Below are positions 28,477-37,264 of a stretch of 44,308 nucleotides of DNA, piece after piece. Origin of the DNA: Phycisphaeraceae bacterium (GTDB lineage: Bacteria > Planctomycetota > Phycisphaerae > Phycisphaerales > Zrk34); NCBI GenBank assembly GCA_028284925.1, contig JANQQT010000274.1, forward strand, positions 1 to 44,308, read 5' to 3'. Below the pieces are notes generated by a model, which was not told where the DNA came from, did no database searches, and saw nothing but the letters and a program-made list of their open reading frames with translations. Both the position numbers and the translations under genes were made by a program. Numbering within the stretch: position 1 is the stretch's first letter; each line of letters starts with the position of its first letter.

Positions 28477-29652
28477 TCATCTGATTGCGTCAAGTGTGTC
28501 TCGATATAACTCGTGAAGTTGTTGCACCATGCGCTGGTGATCGAACTGCCGAGTACACCTCTCGCGACCCCGTTCGGCCATCTGCTTTCGTTCAGATTCG
28601 TGATCGACCATCCAGAGAATCGCATCTCTAAGAGCGTTCTTGTCACCAGTCTTGACGAGTTTGCCGGTTTGGCCGTCTATGCAAACCTCACCAGCGCCAT
28701 CGCAATCGTAAGAAACGACGGGAACGGTACAAAGAAGAGCCTGGGGCAGGGTTCGCGCGAGACCTTCGCGATAACTGGGGTGGGCAAGAATATCCATGGC
28801 CTGCATCATTTCAGCGACACGTTGGGGGGGCACAAGCCCGGTGATGGTGATGTTACCTGTTAGACGCCTCTCGGCAATCTTTTGTTCCAGTTCTGCCCTG
28901 AGCCAACCATCACCGACCCATAGGAGTTTGATTTCGGGACGATCGGCAAGAACGGAAGCGAGCGATTCGATGAGATCATCGTGGCCTTTGAGCTCGGCGA
29001 GGCGGGCAACCGTACCGATGACAATATCATCCTCTTGAAAACCCAATTCGGCACGCTGGGAGGAACGATCGACGGGAGGATGGAGATAGTGGTTAACTTC
29101 CATGCCACTGCGGATCGTAAGGTATTGGTCGCGTTGACCAATACCGGCAGCAAGAGCCTGGTCACGCATGGCATCGGCAACGCAGGCAATGCGGTGACAT
29201 CGCCTGGCGGCGTATCGTTCGAGGGCGATATAAAGGCGTCGAATGGCAGAGGATTGGTAAGGGTGAAAAGGCAGGCCGTGAATGGTGTGGATGACCGCGT
29301 GTCCGCCATTGCGTTTTTCCAGCTCCGCCCAGGCTGCGGCGCGACCGAGGATTCCTGCCTTGGAAGAGTGGGTGTGGATGACATCGGGCCTGGTCTCTCG
29401 GATCAATTTTCGGATTTGTCGGTAGGCAAGGTAGTCTTTGACGGGGTGAATGGCGCGGACGAGTGAGGGGATTTCGACAGTTTGGTATTGGGCGGCGGTA
29501 GCGCGATCGGCGAGTGAACCTTCGGGTCCGTAAATGGGGCCGTGGGCGAGGATGACTTCGTGGCCTTCGTCTGCGGAACCCTCACATGAAAGTATCGTGT
29601 TCTCCTGCGCGCCGCCGAGGATGAGTCTGGTGATGATGTGAAGGATTTTCAT
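28477..29652 (-). CDS. GT4-family glycosyltransferase (GT-B fold)
   Basis: Retaining glycosyltransferase of the large GT4 family, probably adding a sugar to a surface polysaccharide or lipid-linked glycan; donor and acceptor unknown. In 391 residues it shows the N-terminal glycine loop RLILGGAQENT, the acceptor-domain block VIHTHSSKAGILGR, and the donor-domain region from about 200 (VGDGWLRAELEQKIAERRL, ITGLVPP). The E-x7-E motif reads HPSYREGLARTLPQALL: the first Glu is kept, the second is Gln. This variant seems to be tolerated in the REGLAR subgroup. It lies 34 nt after polA and before the secreted helical protein. Confidence 0.9.
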   Translation of the reverse strand: MKILHIITRLILGGAQENTILSCEGSADEGHEVILAHGPIYGPEGSLADRATAAQYQTVEIPSLVRAIHPVKDYLAYRQIRKLIRETRPDVIHTHSSKAGILGRAAAWAELEKRNGGHAVIHTIHGLPFHPYQSSAIRRLYIALERYAARRCHRIACVADAMRDQALAAGIGQRDQYLTIRSGMEVNHYLHPPVDRSSQRAELGFQEDDIVIGTVARLAELKGHDDLIESLASVLADRPEIKLLWVGDGWLRAELEQKIAERRLTGNITITGLVPPQRVAEMMQAMDILAHPSYREGLARTLPQALLCTVPVVSYDCDGAGEVCIDGQTGKLVKTGDKNALRDAILWMVDHESERKQMAERGRERCTRQFDHQRMVQQLHELYRDTLDAIR

Positions 29653-29686
29653 AACTCGGCGTCAGATGGAAGATCTTATATTTGAA

Positions 29687-32581
29687 TCATTTCGCATCAT
29701 ACCAGTCCCGACCCCACTTAACATCCACCTTGAGCGGGACGGATAGAGGCATGGCATCGCTCATGATCTGACGGACGACTTCCGCTTCGGTCTCGACGTT
29801 TTCTTCGGGGACTTCGAATACAAGCTCATCATGGATCTGCAGGAGCATTTTCATCGGGCGGCCTTCATCAGCAATGCGCTGGTGGATTTGGATCATGGCC
29901 GTCTTGATCAGATCCGCAGCACTGCCCTGCACGACGGTGTTAATGGCGATGCGGCGACCGAACGCCGCGGTATTGGCGTTCTCGGATTCAATCTGCGGGA
30001 TGGCGCGTCTGCGTTTGCAGAGGGTTTCGACGTAGCCGTTTAGCTCGGCCATCTGGACACACTGCGCGAGGAATTCGTCGATCTTCGGATAGCGGGTCTT
30101 GTAATCGGCGATGATTTGTTTGGCGATGTCGACGCTCGAGCCGGCCGCGTCGGCGGGGAGTCGGCGGGCGAGACCATAAGGCGTAATGCCGTAGACGATT
30201 CCGAAATTGACCATCTTGGCGGTGCTGCGCTGTTCGGAAGTAACGTGGTCGATGTCGACGTTGAATACCTCTGCCGCAACGGCGGTGTGGATATCCAGAT
30301 CATTGGTAAATGCATCCATAAGCCCCTGATCCTGCGACAGGTGGGCGAGGAGACGCAGTTCGATCTGGGAATAGTCGGCGGCGAGGAGAACCGAGCCTTC
30401 TTCAGCGACAAAGGCTTTTCGGATCTGCCTGCCAAGTTCCGTACGGATGGGAATGTTCTGCAGATTGGGTGATGACGAAGAAAGGCGTCCGGTAGCAGCG
30501 CCGGTCTGATTGAAAGAGGCGTGAATGCGGCCTGTGTCGGGGTCAATGGCGATCTTGAGCGACTCGAGATAAGTTCCCTTGAGCTTGGCCAACTGTCGGT
30601 ACTCGAGAATGAGTTCTGCAACCACCGAACCCGGAGGCGGCTGCTCGTTGGCAATTCGAAGAAGCACCTCGGAATCGGTGGACGGCCCGGTCTTTTTCCG
30701 TTTGACAACCTTGCATCCGAGTTGATTGAAGAGAATGTCGGCTAGTTGTTTGGGTGAATCCAGATTGAATGAAACACCGGCGAGACGAATGACCTCATCA
30801 TGGAGCTCACCGATTCGTTTCTCCAGTTCGCGTTTCTGCCGATCGAGCTCATCAGGTTCGCAACGAATCCCGTTGTATTCCAGTTCGGCCAGGATCGGCA
30901 CAAGAGGACTTTCCAGATCGTTGAAAAGCTCCACCATGTTCAGGTCGCGCAGGAAGGGATCAAACTTCTCCTTGAGTTGCAGGACGACATCGGTGTCCTC
31001 CGCAGCGTATACCGCCACATCCTCAAGGGGAATTTCGAGCATCGACCTCTGGTTTTTGCCGGTTCCTATGAGGTCGGAGATCGGAATCATCTCGTAATCG
31101 AGGTAAGCCAGAGTGAGATTGTCCAGTTTGTACGAGCTGCGCGTTGCATCGATAAGGTAGGCGGCGACCATGCTGTCGTAGATTGTGCCGGCCAATTGAA
31201 TGCCGGCTCGTCGGAGAACAATGATGTCATACTTGAGATTCTGGCCGGCTTTGGGGATGTCGGAAGACTCAAGAATGGAACGAAGGACTTCGACCACGAT
31301 TGTTTCGTCGAGATGTTCATCCGGTTTGGGAGACCGAATGGGAATGTAGACGCCTTGTTTCGGTTCCCATGAAAAAGATATACCGCAAAGATTGCATTGC
31401 ATCGGATTGAGCTGATCCGTCTCGGTGTCGACCGCAAGGGGCGTTTCCGCATTTGTACATGTTTTGCGTATGGTCTTAACAATGGCGTCAAGTTCTTTCC
31501 GGGTTCGGACGATCTGGTAATTTTCCGCATTGGCGGCGGTGATTTTCCGGTTGGAAGATGCATCCGAGGCGTCGCCGTCAAGACCGTCAAATAGGCCGCC
31601 AACAAACCCATCATCTTGCGGCGTCTTGGATTTCCTTTTGGAAGGGGATGGCGTTTCCGCGAAGGCGGAGGCTTCCGCTGTGGTGGTCGATGAACCAAGC
31701 ATGTCCTCAAGGTCACGCAGGTGACGGGAGAATCCAAGTTGCTTGAACATCGGCCCGAGTTTTTCGACGGGGGCGGGCGTAACGGCGGCGGCTTCGAGAT
31801 CGAATTCGAGCGAGACATCGTCCTTGAGTTGGACAAGTGCTTTGTTAAGTGGAAGGCGATCGGCGGCTTCACGAATGTTGGTCTGGAGTTTGCCGGAAAG
31901 TTCATCCACGTTCCGCACGACGGCATCCAGTGATTCGTATTGGGCAATCAGTTTGGCCGCCGTCTTCGGACCGACGCCGTTTACACCGATGACGTTGTCC
32001 ACCTTGTCCCCCATAAGCGCGAGCACATCCACCACCTGGTCGGGAGCAATGCCTTTGCTTTCCAGGAGATCGGCAACAGTGACAAGTGTGTCCTTGTGCA
32101 CGTCATACATTTCGACACGCTCACCGAGCAGTTGTTCGAGATCCTTATCGCGAGAGACAATACGGATCTTCACATCAGGCTGATCCGCAAGCTGTCTGCA
32201 GATGGTGGCGATCGTATCGTCGGCTTCGACACCCTCAACGCCATAGACGGGAATGCCCCACATCTGGCAGATCTCGACGATTCGCTCCGTCTGTGGATGA
32301 AGATCCTCCGGTGGGGCATCGCGATTGGCTTTGTAATCGGGATAGAGCTGTGACCGAAATGTGCCGTGGTCCCCACTGGCGTCGATGGTCACGACGACGT
32401 AGTCCGGCTTGCATTCACGAAAGAGCTTAATGAGCATGCCCACGAAACCAAAGGTGGCGTTGGTCGGTTCTTTGGTAACGGGTGAACTGAGTGATCGAAT
32501 GGCGTGGTAGGCGCGAAAAATCTGCGCATGACCGTCGATTAAATAGAGAGTTTTGATATCCTTGTGGCTTGAATCCGACAT
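29687..32581 (-). CDS. polA: DNA polymerase I
   Basis: Replication and repair polymerase with all three domains in 964 residues. The 5' nuclease (1-300) starts TLYLIDGHAQIFRAYHAIRS and has DYKANRD and the helix-hairpin-helix GVNGVGPKTAAKL. The proofreading exonuclease (about 380-560) keeps its acidic residues in DTETD, NLKYD and YAAEDTD, so it looks active, unlike Taq. The polymerase domain has motif A LLAADYSQIELRLLAHLS, motif B (O helix) KMVNFGIVYGITPYGLA with Phe at the nucleotide-discrimination position, and motif C IHDELVFEV. I start at the ATG at 32581 (MSDSSHKD); an in-frame start at 32617 adds 12 residues. First gene of a probable operon with GT4 and the helical secreted protein. Divergent from the peroxiredoxin gene. 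Confidence 0.97.
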   Translation of the reverse strand: MSDSSHKDIKTLYLIDGHAQIFRAYHAIRSLSSPVTKEPTNATFGFVGMLIKLFRECKPDYVVVTIDASGDHGTFRSQLYPDYKANRDAPPEDLHPQTERIVEICQMWGIPVYGVEGVEADDTIATICRQLADQPDVKIRIVSRDKDLEQLLGERVEMYDVHKDTLVTVADLLESKGIAPDQVVDVLALMGDKVDNVIGVNGVGPKTAAKLIAQYESLDAVVRNVDELSGKLQTNIREAADRLPLNKALVQLKDDVSLEFDLEAAAVTPAPVEKLGPMFKQLGFSRHLRDLEDMLGSSTTTAEASAFAETPSPSKRKSKTPQDDGFVGGLFDGLDGDASDASSNRKITAANAENYQIVRTRKELDAIVKTIRKTCTNAETPLAVDTETDQLNPMQCNLCGISFSWEPKQGVYIPIRSPKPDEHLDETIVVEVLRSILESSDIPKAGQNLKYDIIVLRRAGIQLAGTIYDSMVAAYLIDATRSSYKLDNLTLAYLDYEMIPISDLIGTGKNQRSMLEIPLEDVAVYAAEDTDVVLQLKEKFDPFLRDLNMVELFNDLESPLVPILAELEYNGIRCEPDELDRQKRELEKRIGELHDEVIRLAGVSFNLDSPKQLADILFNQLGCKVVKRKKTGPSTDSEVLLRIANEQPPPGSVVAELILEYRQLAKLKGTYLESLKIAIDPDTGRIHASFNQTGAATGRLSSSSPNLQNIPIRTELGRQIRKAFVAEEGSVLLAADYSQIELRLLAHLSQDQGLMDAFTNDLDIHTAVAAEVFNVDIDHVTSEQRSTAKMVNFGIVYGITPYGLARRLPADAAGSSVDIAKQIIADYKTRYPKIDEFLAQCVQMAELNGYVETLCKRRRAIPQIESENANTAAFGRRIAINTVVQGSAADLIKTAMIQIHQRIADEGRPMKMLLQIHDELVFEVPEENVETEAEVVRQIMSDAMPLSVPLKVDVKWGRDWYDAK

Positions 32582-32672
32582 AGTCGGTGATTGTAGCGAT
32601 TCGATGGAGGATCGCATCGATCGAACAGAACATTTGCGATATCAGACCTGAATCAGGAAAAGGAAATCGACC

Positions 32673-33140
32673 ATGATTGAAGTAGGAAAGAAAGCGCCTG
32701 CGTTCACGCTTAACGATCAGGATGGCAATCAGGTAAAGCTTGGTGACCTGAAGGGTCAATGGATCGTGTTGTATTTTTACCCAAAGGATGACACACCCGG
32801 CTGCACGATCCAGGCATGTGAATTCACCTCAAGCGTAAAAGATTTTCAAAAACTGGATGCGACTGTTTATGGGTGCAGTCCCGACTCGTCTGAGTCGCAT
32901 CAGAATTTTATCGCGAAACACAAACTGAAAATTAATTTACTTTCAGACCCGTCGACAAAAACGATGGAGAAATACAGTGCTTTCGGCGAGAAGAATATGT
33001 ACGGAAAGATAACCGTCGGCGTGATTCGTTCGACCGTGATCATTGACCCGGCCGGCAAGGTTGCCCATCACTGGAAGCGTGTAAAGTCGAAAGGCCACGC
33101 TGAACTGGTGGCAAAGAAGCTGACGGAGCTTAAAGGGTGA
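32673..33140 (+). CDS. bcp: Thiol peroxidase, Bcp/PrxQ-type peroxiredoxin
   Basis: Thioredoxin-dependent peroxidase that reduces hydrogen and organic peroxides in the cytoplasm. It has 155 residues, the usual Bcp length. The peroxidatic Cys44 lies in DDTPGCTIQACEF and the resolving Cys49 is five residues on, as in atypical 2-Cys Bcp/PrxQ enzymes. FYPKDDTPGC, SDPSTKTMEKYSAFGEK and RSTVIIDPAGKVAHHW match the family. AAAGGAAA lies about 6 nt before the ATG. It is divergent from polA (91-nt gap) and convergent with the CBS-domain gene. Confidence 0.95.
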   Translation: MIEVGKKAPAFTLNDQDGNQVKLGDLKGQWIVLYFYPKDDTPGCTIQACEFTSSVKDFQKLDATVYGCSPDSSESHQNFIAKHKLKINLLSDPSTKTMEKYSAFGEKNMYGKITVGVIRSTVIIDPAGKVAHHWKRVKSKGHAELVAKKLTELKG

Positions 33141-33263
33141 TCCACGCGCGACGGTTGTTTCGTTCATATACGGCACGACGACACAGCCGCATCAGAGGGT
33201 AGGATAAGAACTCCATGTGTCATGAAGTGAAGAAATCAGTCTGTCGGCCAGATGCGTCGAAGA

Positions 33264-33701
33264 TTACGCCCGGCCGAAGATAAATTCGTTGAGGTACTGA
33301 ATGGTGACCTGGCCATCGCGAAGTGACCATGCGTTAATGTCACCGATAGAAAGCATACCGACCAAGTCGCCGTCAGCATCAACAACCGGAACGTGCCTGA
33401 TCTTTCGCTCTTTCATCATGTGACGAATTTCATTGATGGTCGTGTCGTGATAGCAACATGTTACCTTGTCGGTCATGACATCACGGACGCGTGTCGTAGC
33501 GGGGTCAAGCGTTTCGGCGACAACGCGACGCAAGACATCGCGCTCCGTAAAGATGCCGGCGACACGCCTGTTTTTGACGACAACGACTGCGCCAATCTTG
33601 TGTTCGTTCATGAGCTTCGTGGCTTCAAGAACGGTGATTGCAGGGCCGACGGTAACAATATCGGCACCCTTTGTCGCGAGGATATCGTGAGCATTGGCCA
33701 T
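33264..33701 (-). CDS. Two-CBS-domain protein
   Basis: Small cytoplasmic protein (145 residues) made of one tandem CBS pair, a module that usually binds adenine nucleotides (AMP, ATP, SAM) and regulates a partner. CBS1 covers about 8-66 (IVTVGPAITVLEATKLMNEHK, VAGIFTERDVLRRV), CBS2 about 73-131 (RVRDVMTDKVTCCYHDTT, RHVPVVDADGDLVGMLSIGDI). The start at 33701 (MANAHDIL) is supported by AAGGAG 6 nt upstream. An in-frame start at 33737 would add 12 residues and is less likely. It is stand-alone, with no obvious partner gene beside it. Confidence 0.92.
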   Translation of the reverse strand: MANAHDILATKGADIVTVGPAITVLEATKLMNEHKIGAVVVVKNRRVAGIFTERDVLRRVVAETLDPATTRVRDVMTDKVTCCYHDTTINEIRHMMKERKIRHVPVVDADGDLVGMLSIGDINAWSLRDGQVTIQYLNEFIFGRA

Positions 33702-33740
33702 AAATGACTCCTTACAAGATATTCGTGCAATACGCACTAA

Positions 33741-33768
33741 ACCATACGAGTACCCGAATGGGTATCAA
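33741..33768 (-). promoter_or_regulatory. Candidate sigma70-type promoter for the CBS-domain gene
   Basis: Minus strand TTGATA (33768-33763), 16-bp spacer, TATGGT (33746-33741), about 40 nt before the start codon. The spacer also holds a short ACCC/GGGT inverted repeat. Confidence 0.45.
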
Positions 33769-33809
33769 CGACCTGTTAAGCCCTTTGGCCCACGAATGTC
33801 CAGTTAAAA

Positions 33810-33831
33810 TCCAATGGGCATTCCCATTGGA
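33810..33831. repeat. Perfect inverted repeat (9-bp stem, 4-nt loop)
   Basis: TCCAATGGG (33810-33818), loop CATT, CCCATTGGA (33823-33831). No T-run follows on either strand, so it is not a typical terminator. It may be a regulatory palindrome between the divergent CBS and transporter genes. Confidence 0.6.
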
Positions 33832-34174
33832 ACGGTCCCGTCAAGCGCGGGAAATCGACTGGAATTGCCCCCGACAATCCATTCCGGAAACTCAAACGAA
33901 ATGGATGTATATCCTTTCGGAAATCACTCAATCCCTCTCCCTTTATCCTCAATCACACCACCGCCCTGAACTACGCCACCTGAGACTCCCCCGAAAAGCA
34001 CTTCACCTGTGAATATAACCGAAATCACGCCTCATTGCCACATCGTGAAATTATTACCGGACGCAACCACCTGCTCAGCTCATTTATCGCCTGTGATTCG
34101 CCAATTCAGCACACGGACAGACGTTACGAAGACGATCAACCGGCATTCATTCGGTGCGAAGCGACAATGTCGAT

Positions 34175-34203
34175 TTGTGCGGAAGTCAACCTCCGTGTAT
34201 TTT
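34175..34203 (+). promoter_or_regulatory. Candidate sigma70-type promoter for the NSS transporter operon
   Basis: TTGTGC (34175-34180), 17-bp spacer, TATTTT (34198-34203), about 40 nt before the ATG at 34244. Confidence 0.45.
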
Positions 34204-34243
34204 ACTTCGCTATTGGTTGCTGTTGTACGTTTTGGAGTCGTGT

Positions 34244-36403
34244 ATGAGTCAGAAGAAGACAAGTATGGAAAAGTGGGGCACACGCGTGGGTGTGATTTTG
34301 GCGGTAACGGGGAGTGCCGTAGGGCTTGGGAATTTTTTGAGGTTTCCCGGCCAGGCGGCTCAACACGGAGGTGGGGCGTTCATCATTCCTTACCTGTGCG
34401 CATTCGTCCTGCTGGGCTTACCCATTGCGTGGGTAGAATGGTCTTTGGGAAGGTATGGGGGTAAGCATGGGTACAATTCATTACCGGGGGTGTTTCGATC
34501 GGTCTGGAAAAGCAAGGCTGCTCCGTTTGTTGGTGTTTTAGGCCTACTGATTCCAGTTGCAATCTATATGTATTATGTTTACGTTGAGGCATGGTGTCTG
34601 GGGTATGCGTGGTATTACGCAACCGGGGCAATGCCTGACACGAAGGATGCCGGCGCATTTAATACTTTTTTTGAAAGTTTTGTGGGAATTAACGAGGATG
34701 GGGCGGCGTTCTCAGGTAAGTCCACTGCAATTTTGTTATTCGTGCTTCTCTGCTTCGCGTTGAATTTCTTTCTTATTTACCGGGGGCTTGCTAAAGGGAT
34801 CGAGTGGTTTTGTCGGTGGGCGATGCCGGCCTTGATTCTGTGCGCGGTGATCGTGCTGGTGCGCGTATTAACCCTTGGGACGCCGGACCCGGAAAACAAA
34901 CCGGATCAAAGCATGCTGAATGGGATGGGCTATATGTGGAATCCCGTTCAGGACGCCAACGCGCTGGCACCGGGAGACAAGGCGGTTCAGGATCTGATCA
35001 TTCGCACTGCTGCAGACGCAGCTGAGGTGACGATGACGGGAGAGAAGCTAACCGGCTTCAAAGTTATTGATGCGAAAGGCGTCGCTTGGGCACTAGCGAA
35101 GGCGGGCTGGTCCAAGATAAAACCGGAAACGAAAGAGACCAAGAACGAGACGAAAAAGAAAGATGATACACCGCGTGCCCCTTCGGAAGGCTCGTGGAAA
35201 CTCAATAAGAATGGTACAACCATCCATGTGTTGAACGGCGTTGGTTCGATTAAGCGGGCGGTCGAGGTTGAAAAGGAAGTTGAAGAGTCGCTATCAAAGC
35301 TAACCATGCTGTTTCCACGTGGTGTTGCGAAAGTTGTCATGGAGGGACAGAAGTTTGACACCATCCAATTTCAGGATGCAGCGGAATTTGAGAAGGCATT
35401 AAAAATCACGCTCTGGTCTAACGAAAATTCAGAGGATAAGAAAACCTGGTCCAACAACGCAACCAAGTTGACGCTTCAACTAAATGACACAAAAGCAACG
35501 GTTCACGCCCCGGGTTTTTGGGATACGCTGGCCAACGCCGACACTTGGCTTGCTGCCGCTGGTCAGATTTTCTTTTCACTTTCGGTTGGCTTTGGAATTA
35601 TCATCACCTATTCGAGTTATTTGAAAGCCAAGGATGATGTAGCACTTAGTTCTCTTACGGCTTGTGCAGGAAACGGATTCTGCGAAGTCGCGTTGGGTGG
35701 ATTGATTGTGATCCCCGCGGCGTTTGTGTTTCTTGGGTTTGAATTTGTTCAAAACCCGCCGGGGACATTCGGTATGGGATTTGTCACGCTACCGAACGTG
35801 TTTGCGCATATGCATGCGGGCCAGTTCTTTGGTTTCCTGTTCTTTTTCCTGTTATTCCTTGCTGCGGTGACGAGTTCGCTTTCGATGTTGCAACCGGCAA
35901 TCGCCTTGCTTGAAGAAGGGCTGGGCCTGACGCGCAAGGCGTCGGTCGCCATTTTGGGGTTTGTTACACTGATCGGTTGTCTGTTTATTATGTATCACTC
36001 CAAGGGGTTGCTTGCCATGGACACGGTTGATTTCTGGGCTGGAAGTTTCTGTATCTATATTCTTGCAACCATTGAAGTCATACTCTTTGCGTGGGTTCTG
36101 GGAATGGAAAAAGGCATGGCGGAGATGCAAGAGGGCGCCCAAATCAGGATTCCCGGTTTTGTTCGAATCCTGATTAAGTGGGTAGCGCCGATTTATCTAC
36201 TTACGATCTTTGGTTTTTGGCTGGCAGATAATCTATTGGGTGATTCGGCGCGATTGTCAGCAATTCGAGACAATCCAGTTGTTCAGTATTCAATCGGTCT
36301 AATAGCGATCGTCGCAATTCTGTTCCTGTTTCTGATCGCGCAATCTGTCAAACGATGGAGCCAGAACGAAGCTGAGGCACAAACCAAGGAGGTGACATCA
36401 TGA
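34244..36403 (+). CDS. Sodium:neurotransmitter symporter-family (NSS/SNF) transporter with large periplasmic insertion
   Basis: Inner-membrane Na+-coupled importer, probably of amino acids. TM1 has the family signature GLGNFLRFP followed by GGGAFIIPY; TM6 (AAAGQIFFSLSVGFGIIITYSSY) closely matches LeuT. The 719 residues exceed the usual 450-520 because about 190 hydrophilic residues (about 238-425) lie between MWNP and ADTWLAAAGQ, in the external loop between TM5 and TM6. The insertion has a Lys/Glu-rich linker and two similar halves (around 260 and 362). The ATG at 34244 has GGAG 6 nt upstream; an earlier in-frame start at 34154 is not supported. The stop overlaps the next start (ATGA), pairing it with the small subunit gene. 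MetP of Corynebacterium is the best functional analogue because of that partner (inference). Confidence 0.93.
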   Translation: MSQKKTSMEKWGTRVGVILAVTGSAVGLGNFLRFPGQAAQHGGGAFIIPYLCAFVLLGLPIAWVEWSLGRYGGKHGYNSLPGVFRSVWKSKAAPFVGVLGLLIPVAIYMYYVYVEAWCLGYAWYYATGAMPDTKDAGAFNTFFESFVGINEDGAAFSGKSTAILLFVLLCFALNFFLIYRGLAKGIEWFCRWAMPALILCAVIVLVRVLTLGTPDPENKPDQSMLNGMGYMWNPVQDANALAPGDKAVQDLIIRTAADAAEVTMTGEKLTGFKVIDAKGVAWALAKAGWSKIKPETKETKNETKKKDDTPRAPSEGSWKLNKNGTTIHVLNGVGSIKRAVEVEKEVEESLSKLTMLFPRGVAKVVMEGQKFDTIQFQDAAEFEKALKITLWSNENSEDKKTWSNNATKLTLQLNDTKATVHAPGFWDTLANADTWLAAAGQIFFSLSVGFGIIITYSSYLKAKDDVALSSLTACAGNGFCEVALGGLIVIPAAFVFLGFEFVQNPPGTFGMGFVTLPNVFAHMHAGQFFGFLFFFLLFLAAVTSSLSMLQPAIALLEEGLGLTRKASVAILGFVTLIGCLFIMYHSKGLLAMDTVDFWAGSFCIYILATIEVILFAWVLGMEKGMAEMQEGAQIRIPGFVRILIKWVAPIYLLTIFGFWLADNLLGDSARLSAIRDNPVVQYSIGLIAIVAILFLFLIAQSVKRWSQNEAEAQTKEVTS

Positions 36404-36552
36404 CGGGACTAGGCTGGCTGATGATGTTGGTCGCCGTGGGAGGGATTACTTCGCTATTCGCGTGGTGTATTTACAAGGTGTTTTCGACGCCTGATACTGC
36501 GGAACACATGCATAGCCAAGCGGACATCAAGCCGCCCGATATTGAGAGTTGA
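36400..36552 (+). CDS. Small single-helix subunit of NSS transporter (MetS-like)
   Basis: A 50-residue membrane protein that begins MTGLGWLMMLVAVGG, has one transmembrane helix (about 5-26) and a short hydrophilic tail ending DIKPPDIES. Its ATG overlaps the transporter stop codon by 4 nt (ATGA) and is preceded by a near-perfect Shine-Dalgarno (AAGGAGGTGA, 36387-36396), so it is a real, translationally coupled gene. Architecture and position match MetS, the small subunit needed by the methionine/alanine NSS importer MetPS of Corynebacterium glutamicum. Sequence similarity at this length cannot be judged by eye. It is short enough to be missed by many gene callers. Confidence 0.85.
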   Translation: MTGLGWLMMLVAVGGITSLFAWCIYKVFSTPDTAEHMHSQADIKPPDIES

Positions 36553-36595
36553 TCATCTTCTGAGTTTTATCAAAACACACCCTGGGTAGAGAAAC

Positions 36596-37264
36596 TTATC
36601 CCCCTACCGCGACCGTGATCGCTGAACTGTTTTGGCGGTGAGCAAAGGCGGGGTAGCCGAGGTCTTTGGCGACTTTTACACGCACCTTGCGAAGCAATCT
36701 TCGCAGCTTCGCCCCATCGCGCGTGGCGGTGAATCCCCCCTTGGCTTCAGCCAAACCGAGAGTATCCTTGAATTGCTCGCTGGCGTCCGCGAGGCGCAAG
36801 GCACTGTTGCGAATCTCGACATTGAGCGTGGCGCCGCCCGGTTTGGCGTACGGCTGAAGGAAGCCGGCCCCGCCATATATGCCCGTCCCCTCGCCCTTGA
36901 AAACCGCATACTCAATCGTCGCATTCGTGGCCCGCGGATCCAGCGGGGTCTTACCGGCACGCGGTCGCCAATTCATCGTTACATAGACCGCGGAATCAGG
37001 GTCATCCGCCTCGCCTTCAATAAGAATAAACTCAAGCGTATCGTCATCATGGTAACCATAAACCATGGTGGAGAAATTGGACGAAATCGGATCCACCTTA
37101 CGGGATGTACTGGCTAATTCGAACGTCGAACCGCCCCAGCCTCCAAAGTTCAGGGCACTGAATGACGGATAGGGAATATCTTCGAGCGTACTGGCGCATC
37201 CGCCGCCACTTAGCGAGACGACCAGGAGAAGCATCAGGGATAATTGAGCATTTTTTACGTTCAT
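36596..37264 (-). CDS. Putative lipoprotein of unknown function
   Basis: Unrecognised 222-residue protein. It starts with a basic-hydrophobic signal (MNVKNAQLSLMLLLVVSLS) ending GGGCAS, a weak lipobox with Cys near 23, so it is probably a lipoprotein. The mature part is beta-rich and acidic in the middle (GYHDDDTLEFILIEGEADD) and contains YVTMNWRPRAGKTPLDPRATNATIEY; the C-terminal third is basic (KLRRLLRKVRVKVAKDL). Its ATG overlaps the stop of the amidohydrolase-like gene by 4 nt (ATGA), indicating translational coupling and a shared role. It is convergent with the NSS small-subunit gene. Confidence 0.8.
   Translation of the reverse strand: MNVKNAQLSLMLLLVVSLSGGGCASTLEDIPYPSFSALNFGGWGGSTFELASTSRKVDPISSNFSTMVYGYHDDDTLEFILIEGEADDPDSAVYVTMNWRPRAGKTPLDPRATNATIEYAVFKGEGTGIYGGAGFLQPYAKPGGATLNVEIRNSALRLADASEQFKDTLGLAEAKGGFTATRDGAKLRRLLRKVRVKVAKDLGYPAFAHRQNSSAITVAVGG

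Larger units (their letters stand above)
33702..34243. other. 542-bp intergenic region with promoters and inverted repeats
   Basis: The longest non-coding stretch in the window, between divergent CBS and NSS-transporter genes. It contains promoters for both genes, a perfect stem-loop at 33810-33831 and a weak one at 33836-33852. Open frames across 33704-34464 have no recognisable features. The region sits within the zone where GC skew changes sign; I could not identify a convincing dif site in it. Confidence 0.55.

Noticed and set aside
33704-34464. Two open frames (about 102 and 151 codons) upstream of the NSS transporter
   Set aside because: No Shine-Dalgarno, no domain or plausible composition; the second overlaps the transporter gene in another frame.
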